From CAIQJJ01 sp049325275 (GTDB taxonomy: Bacteria; Chloroflexota; Anaerolineae; Anaerolineales; UBA4823), in the NCBI GenBank assembly GCA_049325275.1, contig JBMOLU010000081.1:62001-126000 (forward strand): a stretch of DNA of 64,000 bases, read 5' to 3'. Position 1 is the stretch's first letter. Each line of letters begins with the position of its first letter. Of this stretch, positions 16,234 through 24,303 are shown piece after piece. Under the pieces are notes generated by a model. That model ran no database searches, was not told the origin of the DNA, and saw only the letters and a list, made by a program, of their open reading frames with translations. Position numbers and translations under genes: made by a program.

Positions 16234-17046
16234 ATGCACATGAGGCACAGTAATATCGCCAACAAACTACTTTGGATACTGGTCAGTGCGCTACTCTGCA
16301 TGACCATTTTCCTGACCATGCGCGTCACAGCGGCGACTCAAAAACTGCCAAGCAATCCCGTGGCATCCGCACCCAAATTGCATTACCAGGGGCGCTTGCT
16401 CGACCCAACCACCGGAGCGTTACAGGCCGATGGCACGTACAGCATGACGTTGGGCATTTACACAGCATCCGCCGATGGCACACCATTGTGGACTGAAAGC
16501 AAAAATGTGACTGTCAGCAAAGGCATCTTCAGCACACTACTGGGAGATACTACCCCCTTCGATGCATCCGCCTTCAACGGGCAAGATTTGTGGCTGGGTG
16601 TCACCGTCGGCGACGATCCGCAGATGACTCCCCGCCAGCCGTTGGCGTATGTGCCTTATGCCATTTTTGCTAACAATGCCGATCAAGTCGATGGCTATGA
16701 TGCCAGTGCGTTTGCTTCTGCCGCGCATTCTCATGCGGTCTTGCCGCAAGCTTATGGGTATGTTTCACAATATGACAACCCTACCTTGCGCAACGGCTCG
16801 TACAATGTGGATAGCGTCGTATGGAATGAAAGCCTTTCCCGCCACGAAATCACCCTGTCGAATTATTCCTTCGGCCATCTTGATATGGCCGTTGCAACGA
16901 TCGTCGGCGATACGGGTCTCTGCCCAGCCAGGGCGAGCATTCGTACAGGCAGCGTGGATGGTAAGCTGCTGGTATACACCATCGCGGATGATGGCAGCAA
17001 AATCAAGTGCAGCTTCCATTTCGTCGCGTTTGCAAGGCGACCTTAG
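16234..17046 (+). CDS. exported protein with N-terminal membrane anchor
   Basis: A 270-residue protein with an N-terminal hydrophobic segment at about residues 12-33 ('KLLWILVSALLCMTIFLTM') serving as signal peptide or anchor. The exported part begins with 'LHYQGRLLDPTTGAL' followed by 'DGTYSMTLGIYTA', a beta-rich pattern recurrent in surface proteins and tail-fibre-like proteins of several phyla. Next comes 'PRQPLAYVPYAIFANNADQVDGYDASAFA', a segment often found just before a fibre-like region. The function is unknown. It is followed after two bases by a second exported protein gene, so the two probably form an operon. Confidence 0.75.
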   Translation: MHMRHSNIANKLLWILVSALLCMTIFLTMRVTAATQKLPSNPVASAPKLHYQGRLLDPTTGALQADGTYSMTLGIYTASADGTPLWTESKNVTVSKGIFSTLLGDTTPFDASAFNGQDLWLGVTVGDDPQMTPRQPLAYVPYAIFANNADQVDGYDASAFASAAHSHAVLPQAYGYVSQYDNPTLRNGSYNVDSVVWNESLSRHEITLSNYSFGHLDMAVATIVGDTGLCPARASIRTGSVDGKLLVYTIADDGSKIKCSFHFVAFARRP

Positions 17047-17048
17047 CC

Positions 17049-17339
17049 ATGAAGCACAAGACGAAACTCGCCGTGAGCCTGGCTGCGTTGGCGCTGCTGC
17101 TCTTTGCGAGCATCGCTGCAAGCGTGGCCTTCGCTCAAACATCGCACCATTTCTCGGCGGTCTGGAGCCGTTTTGCCAGCGGTGGCGGAGAACGCCAATC
17201 GACCCATTACCAGGCACAAGATATCCTTGGACAATGGGTCTCAGAAAGCCCATCTAGCACCAATGCTCAGGTCGTCACCAATTTTTTCTATGATGATGCC
17301 CTTCCAAAACTTTACCTGCCCATCATCGTCCGGCACTAA
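17049..17339 (+). CDS. small exported protein with LYLPIIVRH tail
   Basis: A 96-residue protein with a classical signal peptide (MKHKTKLAVSLAALALLLFASIAASVAFA). The mature part carries 'SGGGERQSTHYQAQDILGQW', and the protein ends in 'LYLPIIVRH'. Short C-terminal tails of the LYLP(L/I) type are frequent on exported proteins of Chloroflexota, where their role is unknown. The start ATG at 17049 fits the signal peptide. Confidence 0.75.
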   Translation: MKHKTKLAVSLAALALLLFASIAASVAFAQTSHHFSAVWSRFASGGGERQSTHYQAQDILGQWVSESPSSTNAQVVTNFFYDDALPKLYLPIIVRH

Positions 17340-17446
17340 TGGGGTAAAAGGAATTGAACGTTTTAGGTGACAAAGCCACCCAATTGGAATTTGTTGTCAG
17401 TGTATGTTCACGTTGAAAACGTTTTCTCGAATTAAACATTCCCTGG

Positions 17447-17477
17447 AACGGCTGGCCCGGTGGCCAGCCGTTTTTTT
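17447..17477 (+). terminator. terminator after the two exported proteins
   Basis: AACGGCTGGCC / GGCCAGCCGTT stem with a short loop, followed by seven T residues. Confidence 0.9.
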
Positions 17478-17797
17478 AATTTGCTTGCTGTATGGGTTCG
17501 CCAACAGTACCATATATGGGGGGCATTTTTAAACCCATGTGGCATTCCGCCTTCTCGCCCGCTTTTCGAACCGCTTTTTTGGTGAAAAAATGGGCCTGCC
17601 GGGGGCCTTTTCGCTTTCGATAAATAACCTTAACGAAAGCATTTCGGCGAAAAATCACCTTCGCACTCTCATTTTGGGACGGAAATATCGCAAAATGGGC
17701 ATCAAACCATTCCGCTGGTGTGACGCAATTTTCACTGCAAATAGCCTGGAAGAAAGCGGATAGGGAAAAATCTTGGCGTGCTGTACAGAGGTTGAAA
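17478..17797. other. AT-richer intergenic stretch without a convincing gene
   Basis: Open frames cross this stretch on both strands but show no family features and unlike codon use. The DNA is less GC-rich than its surroundings and contains several short GAAAATCACC/GCGAAAAA-like words. I see no gene, terminator or promoter that I can support. Confidence 0.5.
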
Positions 17798-17954
17798 CAA
17801 GGGTGTAACTCTGAAAATATATGAGTTGTGTGCGGTGTTAAAATTTCGGTCATAATTGGGGTCAATAAAGCCGTTTTTTGCCCGAAAAAGCTGCTTTGGC
17901 GCAATATTGTGGGTGTCAAAGTAATGGCCGCTAATTTTCAGAGTTACACCCTTG
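17798..17954. repeat. MITE-like element with 21-bp perfect inverted ends
   Basis: CAAGGGTGTAACTCTGAAAAT at 17798-17818 is the exact complement of 17934-17954. The enclosed 115 bases contain no gene. Small AT-rich elements with perfect inverted ends are typical of miniature transposable elements, but no target duplication is clear. Confidence 0.6.
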
Positions 17955-17958
17955 AAAC

Positions 17959-17990
17959 ATGACACATCCCAAATTTAAGGGATGTGTCAT
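17959..17990. other. perfect 12-bp hairpin
   Basis: ATGACACATCCC and GGGATGTGTCAT form a perfect stem around the 8-base loop AAATTTAA. It abuts the MITE-like element and contains the stop codon of the 27-residue frame on the minus strand. No T run follows on either strand. Confidence 0.6.
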
Positions 17991-18070
17991 ATGGCAAGAT
18001 AACCTACGATCAGAACTGCCAATACAATTGCCATCCCGCCCAAAATTCGTTTGAGTTTGTTGTGTTTCAT
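17987..18070 (-). pseudogene. 27-codon remnant of an SRPBCC-type membrane protein N-terminus
   Basis: The minus-strand ATG at 18070 has GAGGAAAA upstream and opens a 27-codon frame that translates to a short basic start plus one hydrophobic helix (KLKRILGGMAIVLAVLIVGY). It closely resembles the first residues of the SRPBCC-like gene at 35843-36721 (KLKRIFGGIAIVLLVLVLGY). The remaining ~270 codons are absent; the frame stops inside the 12-bp hairpin. It is most simply a truncated paralogue. A genuine single-helix micropeptide is an alternative. Confidence 0.55.
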
Positions 18071-18119
18071 TGCGTTTTCCTCATGTTTTCTATCCATAAT
18101 TCTTGGTACATTATTAGTT

Positions 18120-18168
18120 CAGTGCAACAAAAAACTCCTCCAGCGACGGGGGAGTTTTTGTTGCACTG
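18120..18168. terminator. bidirectional 18-bp palindromic terminator
   Basis: CAGTGCAACAAAAAACTCC and GGAGTTTTTGTTGCACTG form a near-perfect stem around CTCCAGCGACGG. The AACTCC...GGAGTT core resembles the terminator half of the dispersed repeats found from 21.6 to 44.9 kb, but the 5' half of that repeat is absent. Confidence 0.75.
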
Positions 18169-18272
18169 AAAGGGCAGGAAACCCTGGTCGGTTTGTCAGG
18201 GCGATGCGTGGTATCTGAGCTTAGGAGCGCAATTTCATATTTCCATGTTCAAACCGGTAGCGCCGCAAAACC

Positions 18273-19934
18273 TTATTGAACCCTGACAAAGTTGGGCAAG
18301 ATCATCGGCCGGGATTGCGTTCTGGAATAGAAGAAGTTCTGTAGTGTTTCCTCTACAGAATCAAGGATGTCAGATTTACGACTGGGACCAGTCCGTTTCA
18401 AGTCCCGCTTGATTTCTCGCAAGGCGGCAGCCATCAATTCATCCGATTCATTATGATGTAAGAAGCCGCGGGTCAGAATTAGCGGCTCACCGGCCAATTT
18501 ACGGTGTTTATTAATCGGCACGTTCACCACCACAAATCCATCCTCAGCCAGGCGTTCTCGATCCCGCATGACATGTTTGCCGATTTCGCCCACCAGAATG
18601 CCATCTACATACACATCATCAGCTGGCACAGCGGCTTCAAGCCAGGCTTTTTCGCCATCTGTTACCCAGCAGGCCCCGTTTTGCAGGATAAAGATATCTT
18701 CTGCGTGCAGCCCGTTTTCCTGGGCCAGCCGGGCGTGTAAGTGGAGATGACGCAGTTCACCATGTACCGGAAGAAGGAAACGCGGTTGAACTGTTTCCAG
18801 CATCAGGCGCATATCTTCCCGGTTGCCGTGCCCAGATACGTGCACGGTTGCCAGGGGGCCATAGACTACATTCGCGCCTCGGGCAAACAAATTGTTCAGC
18901 ATCCGGCCGACATCTTCCTCATTACCCGGGATAGTACCACCGGAAACGATGATCATATCACCAGCATGAACCTGGATATGCCGATGCTTATCTTGAGCCA
19001 TCAGGCTTAGGGCCGAGCGTGGTTCACCCTGAGAGCCAGTCGAAAGGATAATCAACTGAGCATCGGGCACTTTCTTGTCAATATCAACCAGCAATCCTTC
19101 AGGAATCTGCAAATAACCCAGCTCATTGGCCAGGGTTACATTTTGCTGCAAGCTGCGGCCAGCCAGGGCCACTTTGCGGCCGTATTTTTGGGCCAGCAAC
19201 ATAATCTCTTGCAGACGTGTCAGCAGGCTGGAGAAAGTGGTCACGATAATGCGCTGGCCGCTGGCTTTGGCAAACAGCCCATCCAGGGTGTCTGCTACTA
19301 ATTGTTCGGTAGGTGTACGGCCAGGCTGATCTGCGTTGGTGCTGTCACCCAGCATGGCGAGCACGCCACGCGGAGTCAGCTTTCGCAGGCGTTCCAGATC
19401 GGTGGTGCGCCCGCCGGAAGGTGTTTCGTCCAGCTTGTAGTCGCCGGTATGTACCACTGCGCCAACGGGGGTGTCGATCACAAATCCTACCGCAGCAGGG
19501 ATCGAGTGCGCCACGGCGAAGGGACTGAGCCGAAATGGGCCCAGATAAAGGGTTTGCTGGTCATCGATCACCATCAGTTTGGCATATTCTCTGACGCCCA
19601 TTTCTTCCAGTTTTTGGGCCACCATGCCGAGGGTCAAAGATGTGCCGTAAATTGGCACACCGCCATCAGGTAGATGGAGATGCTTCAATAGATAAGGCAG
19701 GCCGCCGATGTGATCCTGGTGCCCATGCGTGAGCACGATACCGCGTAAAGTGTCCTGGTTCTCCAGAACGTAATCGAACTGGGGCAGCACCAGGTCAATG
19801 CCATGCATATCGCTCTCGGGGAACATTACCCCGCAGTCAATCATAATTTGGTTACGGCCGTATTCCATGATGGTCATGTTCTTGCCTACTTCCCCTAGAC
19901 CGCCCAGGGGAATGATCTTTAAGTTCTTACTCAT
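18273..19934 (-). CDS. rnj: ribonuclease J
   Basis: A 553-residue RNase J, the usual length. It has the metallo-beta-lactamase motif 'THGHQDHIGG' (residues 70-75 supply HxHxDH), the beta-CASP region ('GRSLQQNVTLANELGYLQIPE', 'STGSQGEPRSALSLMA', 'VHVSGHGNREDMRLML') and 'PVHGELRHLHLHARLA'. The C-terminal domain is present. The enzyme combines endonuclease and 5'-3' exonuclease activity in mRNA decay and rRNA maturation. The frame is free of lesions although its surroundings are a decayed area. Confidence 0.95.
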   Translation of the reverse strand: MSKNLKIIPLGGLGEVGKNMTIMEYGRNQIMIDCGVMFPESDMHGIDLVLPQFDYVLENQDTLRGIVLTHGHQDHIGGLPYLLKHLHLPDGGVPIYGTSLTLGMVAQKLEEMGVREYAKLMVIDDQQTLYLGPFRLSPFAVAHSIPAAVGFVIDTPVGAVVHTGDYKLDETPSGGRTTDLERLRKLTPRGVLAMLGDSTNADQPGRTPTEQLVADTLDGLFAKASGQRIIVTTFSSLLTRLQEIMLLAQKYGRKVALAGRSLQQNVTLANELGYLQIPEGLLVDIDKKVPDAQLIILSTGSQGEPRSALSLMAQDKHRHIQVHAGDMIIVSGGTIPGNEEDVGRMLNNLFARGANVVYGPLATVHVSGHGNREDMRLMLETVQPRFLLPVHGELRHLHLHARLAQENGLHAEDIFILQNGACWVTDGEKAWLEAAVPADDVYVDGILVGEIGKHVMRDRERLAEDGFVVVNVPINKHRKLAGEPLILTRGFLHHNESDELMAAALREIKRDLKRTGPSRKSDILDSVEETLQNFFYSRTQSRPMILPNFVRVQ

Positions 19935-20310
19935 TGTTCTTTAAAATTTCCTTTGATCTAATTGGGCTCTCTCAAAGAGCCTCTAACTTCTTGTTTATTA
20001 TTCAAATTTTTCCCAAGCACCTACACCGGATTTGCATTCAATACTCGTGCAGAATGAACTTACGGTACCTGGGTGACCAAGTTTCCCCAGATCGCTCGAC
20101 AGCCTCCCGATTTTCGGGTGGCGGTAAGCGATTCTGCAACCGAATCGACGCAACTACACGCCCCAGCTAAGCTGGACTGGCTATCTGAAATTTCTGAATT
20201 TTATGCGAGATGGGGGGATCGAGCAGGGAAATCAGAGACTTACAGTGAAAGTGCATTGTGTAACTACCCGGCTATCATACCACATAACCATGAGAATTGT
20301 GGAAATTTAG
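19935..20310. other. intergenic region upstream of RNase J
   Basis: No gene is convincing here. The minus-strand ATG of RNase J at 19934 has AAAGGAAATTT rather far upstream (about 15 bases). Short frames on the plus strand show no recognisable family. Confidence 0.4.
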
Positions 20311-20499
20311 GTGCAGCCACAGATGTTTCGGACGTCTCCAAAGACTTCGGAAGTCTGGCTATTCAAAGGCGACCGCGGCGGGTTGGCCGCGCTTGCCGCC
20401 CTCGATCGCCTCACCCATCATGCTCACACACTCACTATCCGTGGCGAAAGTTTTCGCCAGTACAACCGTAAAAAAGAACTGTCATCCGTGTCTGAATGA
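20311..20499 (+). pseudogene. C-terminal relic of an IstB-like IS21 helper ATPase
   Basis: The tail 'ALAALDRLTHHAHTLTIRGESFRQ' matches the C-terminus typical of IstB, the AAA ATPase partner of IS21 transposases (pattern LLDRLxHxxHxxxIxGxSxR). The ATPase core and the transposase are missing. It shows that an IS21-type element was once present at this border of the accessory region. Confidence 0.55.
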
Positions 20500-20658
20500 C
20501 CTTTTATCCATAGGAGGTGCTTTTATCAGAAATATTCTCTTTGACATCGCCCGGCCTGACTGATGTGATACAAGACTCTCCAACAAAAGCAGGCTATCGA
20601 AAAAAAGTGGACCTTTGCACCTACAACCATGGGTGTTTCGAATTGTTGTTAGCTGCCA

Positions 20659-21624
20659 GTGGTAAGCATACATCCGACCACGCCTGGTAAACATAACCCG
20701 GCTTGCGATATGTCCGTCTCGGTTACGCCTGGCAACATCCCAGCTACCCAAACGGCCGAACCTGCCACAACCACCCCGGAGATTTTTATCGCCCTGACCC
20801 AGGCCGTTCCGGGGGAATTCCAACCCACCGATCTGCCCGCCCCAACCGTGACGCCTGTCGAGCCTGTCAAGCCTGTCGAAACACCCGCCGCCACCCAGCC
20901 GCCGGTTAACGCCGGTACGAGCGTCACCTACAGCCCGTTAACCATCATCATCCCGCAGGAAATCGCCAGCGGAACCAGCGACCTGACCTTCCCGCGCGTA
21001 GATAGCGACGACGCGGCCTGGTGGGAGAAAACTCCCGGTCATTTGCAGGTCAACCTGGGCGGTTACTGCACCTTGCAAGGTAAAACCCACCAGCCAGCCA
21101 TCTATGTTTACCCGGCCTTGGGCTGCGCGGAACTGGCCTCCACCGCTTTCGAGAGTATCCACCGCCTGCAAAACTACCTGTACGCCCCCAACAACGTCCT
21201 GGCGCCCGATCAACTCCCGGGCGTGCCATTTTTCAACGCCCAAATCCTGTTCGCCGCCCACATCCAGCCGCTTTCATTCTAGAATGGCAAGGGCATTCGC
21301 TATATCACTGAGTACGCCCAGTACCCAGCCTCGGCCAACAACACCGACCTGTTCTACAACTTCATCGGAGTAACCAGTGACGGGGAACGCTACATTGTGG
21401 CGATTTTCCCGCTCACCAACCCGGTGCTGGCCGAAACTGCCGACGCTGGAGCGCCCCTGCCCGCAGGTGGCATCCCCTACCCATCCATGTCAAACTCGAA
21501 CGCCAACGTGGGCGCTTACTACATCGCCGTTACCGATCTGCTCAATGCCCAAGTGCCAGAGAGCTTCACCCCGCGCCTGGGCGAGCTGAACCGGTTGATC
21601 CAATCCATGTGGATTGAGCCGTAA
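20659..21624 (+). pseudogene. Pro/Thr-rich exported protein gene split by an in-frame TAG
   Basis: A single frame runs from about 20659 to 21624 with one internal stop, TAG at 21280-21282 ('IQPLSF*NGKGIRYITEYAQYP'). Downstream of the stop the sequence keeps strong protein character ('TDLFYNFIGVTSDGERYIVAIFPLTNPVLAE'), so one base change (probably CAG to TAG) explains the split. Residues 20-95 are rich in Pro and Thr, as in a linker after a lipoprotein signal; no signal peptide is left in frame, so the 5' end may also be damaged. The family is a hypothetical one. A dispersed repeat copy follows immediately after the final stop. Confidence 0.6.
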
Positions 21625-21625
21625 A

Positions 21626-21699
21626 CTGTCCACCTGACCAGTTTGAATCTTGACCGATAGGCCATGATCAACTCCCCCGCCGAGGGGGGAGTTTTTTTA
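21626..21699 (+). repeat. dispersed two-hairpin repeat, copy 1
   Basis: It begins one base after the preceding stop codon with CTGTCCACCTGACCAGTTTG, continues with GAATCTTGACCGATAGGCCA (small hairpin) and ends in the terminator stem AACTCCCCC/GGGGGAGTT plus seven T residues. This is the best full-length copy on the plus strand. Confidence 0.85.
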
Positions 21700-21758
21700 T
21701 CGGCGAAGTTATCATTTCATCCGACATCCATATCAACCAAGGTACAAGGAGCGTCATC

Positions 21759-22715
21759 ATGGACACTTCACTGACTATCAAACGGATCGCAATCTTCCTG
21801 GGGTTTGCCTTTGGCATTCCCTGGGTTGTGGCTCTGATCCTTGCCCTAAGCGGTGTCTGGGAGAACAACCCGCTCCAGGCGGTGACGCTGGCAAATCTGG
21901 TCTTTATCTCAACCCCGGTGGTAGCCAACCTCGCCACCCGTCTCACCACCAAGGAGGGCTGGGGAAACTTCATGCTGCGGCCACACTTCCGGCGCGGCTG
22001 GCGTTTTTGGCTGGCCACCTGGCTGCTGCCGTTCCTGGCGGCTGTGATAGGCGGCGCGCTGTTCTACCTGCTCTTCCCGCAGTCTTTTGACCCCACCCTG
22101 GATGGGCTGCGGAAACTGACCGCCAGCACCCCCGCCCTGGCAGAAATTAATCCGTGGCTGTTTATGCTATCCATCACGATGCAGATCGTCTTGATCGCAA
22201 CGCCGATCAATGCCGTGGTTTCGCTGGGCGAGGAACTCGGCTGGCGTGCCTATTTGTTGCCCAAACTGATGGCGCACTTCGCCGAGGCTGGGCCTGCCAA
22301 CGCCTCTGCGGCGCGGCGGGCGGCAGTACTGGTAGGCCTGATTCATGGCGTGTGGCACTGGCCGCTTTTCTTCCTGTCCACCAAGCTCGATTCCGGATCG
22401 GCTTTCCCCTTTCCGCTGGTGTACCTGGTTTTCACCTGCTCGATGAGCATCCTGCTCTCGTGGGCCACCCTGCGCAGCGGCAGCGTCTGGCCGGCCACAA
22501 TTGGGCATGGCGCCATCAATGGCACAGCCGCCCTGGCCGGGTATCTGCTCAAAGGCCCGGCCCTGCCGCTGCTCGGCCCGGCGCCCACCGGCCTGATCAG
22601 CGGCCTGGCGTATCTCGTCCTGGCCCTGGGATTGCTCTTCAGCCGCAGAGCGTTCGCGCAAGATGAAATCGCAGATCAAACATCTCTACTTACCAAGAAC
22701 ACATCTGAAGGATGA
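21759..22715 (+). CDS. CPBP-family intramembrane metalloprotease
   Basis: A 318-residue polytopic membrane protein with all CPBP (CAAX protease and bacteriocin-processing) motifs: 'SLGEELGWRAYLLP' (EExxxR), 'LIHGVWHWPLFF' (HxxxH) and 'WPATIGHGAINGTAAL' (HxxxN/B). About eight hydrophobic helices are visible. Members cleave prenylated or peptide substrates in the membrane or act as immunity proteins; the substrate is unknown. The ATG at 21759 has AAGGAGCG upstream. It overlaps the approach to the ABC ATPase gene (5 bases between stop and ATG), so both are probably co-transcribed. Confidence 0.88.
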   Translation: MDTSLTIKRIAIFLGFAFGIPWVVALILALSGVWENNPLQAVTLANLVFISTPVVANLATRLTTKEGWGNFMLRPHFRRGWRFWLATWLLPFLAAVIGGALFYLLFPQSFDPTLDGLRKLTASTPALAEINPWLFMLSITMQIVLIATPINAVVSLGEELGWRAYLLPKLMAHFAEAGPANASAARRAAVLVGLIHGVWHWPLFFLSTKLDSGSAFPFPLVYLVFTCSMSILLSWATLRSGSVWPATIGHGAINGTAALAGYLLKGPALPLLGPAPTGLISGLAYLVLALGLLFSRRAFAQDEIADQTSLLTKNTSEG

Positions 22716-22719
22716 AACC

Positions 22720-23592
22720 ATGCAACTGACCATCTCGCACCTTTCCAAACAATACCGCCGTGATTTCTGGGGTCTGCGCGACTTCGACCTGGAACTGGGT
22801 TCCGGCGTGATCGGCCTGCTCGGCCCAAATGGCGCGGGCAAATCGACCCTGATGCGGATGCTGGCTACGATCACCCAGCCGACTGCCGGGACGATCCAGT
22901 GGAACGGGATGGACATCGTCAAATCGCCCGATACCCTGCGGGCGGTGCTCGGATATTTACCCCAGGATTTTGGCGTTTACCCCAACCTGAGCGGGCTGGA
23001 ATTTCTCGAATATATGGCCGCGATCAAGGGCCTGGATGCCAAATCTGCCCACCGCCGGATCGAGGAACTGTTGACGGTGGTCAATCTCGTCCATGCCGCC
23101 AAACGCCCGCTCGGTGGGTATTCGGGTGGGATGAAGCAGCGCATCGGCATCGCCCAAGCCCTGCTCAACGATCCGCAACTGTTGATCGTGGACGAACCGA
23201 CCGTCGGGCTTGACCCCGAGGAGCGGGTGCGCTTCCGCAACCTGCTCTCTGACCTGTCGGGCGAACGGATCATCTTGCTCTCGACCCACATCGTCTCGGA
23301 TGTGGAAGCCACCGCCACCGAGATCGTCGTTATCAACCACGGGCGCAAGCTCCAGCACGCCGCGCCTGAAAAGCTGCTGCAACTGCTCGAAGGCCAGGTC
23401 TGGCAGTGGATCGTCCCCTCTGAAACGCTGCCCGCCCTCAAACAGAGACACATTGTCAGCGACACCGTCCGCCGCGCCGACGGAGTGCAGGTGCGGGTGG
23501 TGAGCGCCTCCATCCCCTCGCCCGAGGCGCTGCCCGTGTCGCCCAGTCTCGAGGACATTTATCTCCACCTCGTTTCGAGCAATGGAAACTAG
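22720..23592 (+). CDS. ABC transporter ATP-binding protein
   Basis: A 290-residue ATPase: Walker A 'GLLGPNGAGKSTLMR', Q-loop 'YLPQDFGVYPNLSG', signature 'GGYSGGMKQRIGIAQAL', Walker B 'LLIVDEPTVGLDPEE' and H-loop 'LSTHIVSD'. The C-terminal extension after residue 220 is typical of ABC-2 exporters of drugs or lipids. The start at 22720 (MQLTISHL) is preceded by AAGGATGAAACC. The two following genes encode ABC-2 type permeases, so this is the energy subunit of an exporter. Confidence 0.93.
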   Translation: MQLTISHLSKQYRRDFWGLRDFDLELGSGVIGLLGPNGAGKSTLMRMLATITQPTAGTIQWNGMDIVKSPDTLRAVLGYLPQDFGVYPNLSGLEFLEYMAAIKGLDAKSAHRRIEELLTVVNLVHAAKRPLGGYSGGMKQRIGIAQALLNDPQLLIVDEPTVGLDPEERVRFRNLLSDLSGERIILLSTHIVSDVEATATEIVVINHGRKLQHAAPEKLLQLLEGQVWQWIVPSETLPALKQRHIVSDTVRRADGVQVRVVSASIPSPEALPVSPSLEDIYLHLVSSNGN

Positions 23593-23594
23593 CC

Positions 23595-24295
23595 ATGAAA
23601 GCGGTGAATGTCATCTATCACCTGCCAAGTCCGTCCGATGAACTGACCGCGACAAAATCAAACCCGATGGTTCGCCTGACCCCGCTGACAGATTCGCAGC
23701 CACGCTTTCACTTTGGAACTTTGTTCCTGGCCGAATTGCGGCTTTTACTCTATCGCTTGCCCTGGTGGTGGTATCTGGTTGCCGTTGGGTTGATCGCGGC
23801 CTCATTCTTTCTACCGCTCGAAACTCTCCGCCAAAACATCTTACCCGCCGCCCTGGTCTGGCCGTTGCTGGTCTGGAGTGGGTTGGGTTGCCGCGAGACC
23901 CGCAGCGATACCCGCCAAATGGTTTTTTCTGCGCCGCGCCGCTGTGGAATCAAATCCCGGTCGCCTGGCTGGCTGGTTTCGTGGTTGCAGTCCTGATGAG
24001 CGGCGGAACCCTCGTCAGATTCGGCTTGGCCGGTGAGATCGCGAGTCAATTGTCCCTGGCGGCGGGGCTGCTCTTTATCCCCTCTCTGGCGCTGGCGCTC
24101 GGGGGCTGGACCGGCAGCAGCAAGGCCTTCGAAGTGGTCTATGTCGTTTTCTGGTATCTCGGGCTGCTGAACAAAGTCCTCGAGTTGGATTATCTCGGCC
24201 TGCACACATCAAACAATTGGCCCGTCTACCTGCTTTTGAGCCTGGCCTTATTCTCTCTCGCCCTGCTCGGGCGGCAGAGACAACTAAAAAGCTGA
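23595..24295 (+). pseudogene. frameshifted partial duplicate of ABC-2 permease C-terminal half
   Basis: Two overlapping frames together match the second half of the permease downstream. Frame one gives 'FLAELRLLLYRLPWWWYLVAVGLIAASFF...GLGCRETRSDTRQMVFSAPR'. Near 23938-23945 the reading changes to 'PLWNQIPVAWLAGFVVAVLMSGGTLVRFGLAGEIASQLSLAAG...GRQRQLKS'. The downstream gene reads CAPRPLLNQLPALWL at this point, so one missing C in GCGCCGCGCCGCTG explains the shift. The piece therefore looks like a half-gene copy of 25200-25842 inserted between ATPase and permease. Confidence 0.8.
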
Positions 24296-24303
24296 GAAAC
24301 CGC

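Noticed and set aside
17476..17919. A 147-codon minus-strand frame in the AT-richer stretch.
   Set aside because: It has no family features, an odd composition and includes part of the MITE-like palindrome.
22663..22720. Upstream start for the ABC ATPase at 22663.
   Set aside because: It would overlap the CPBP gene by about 50 bases; the ATG at 22720 has a ribosome binding site and the normal family N-terminus.
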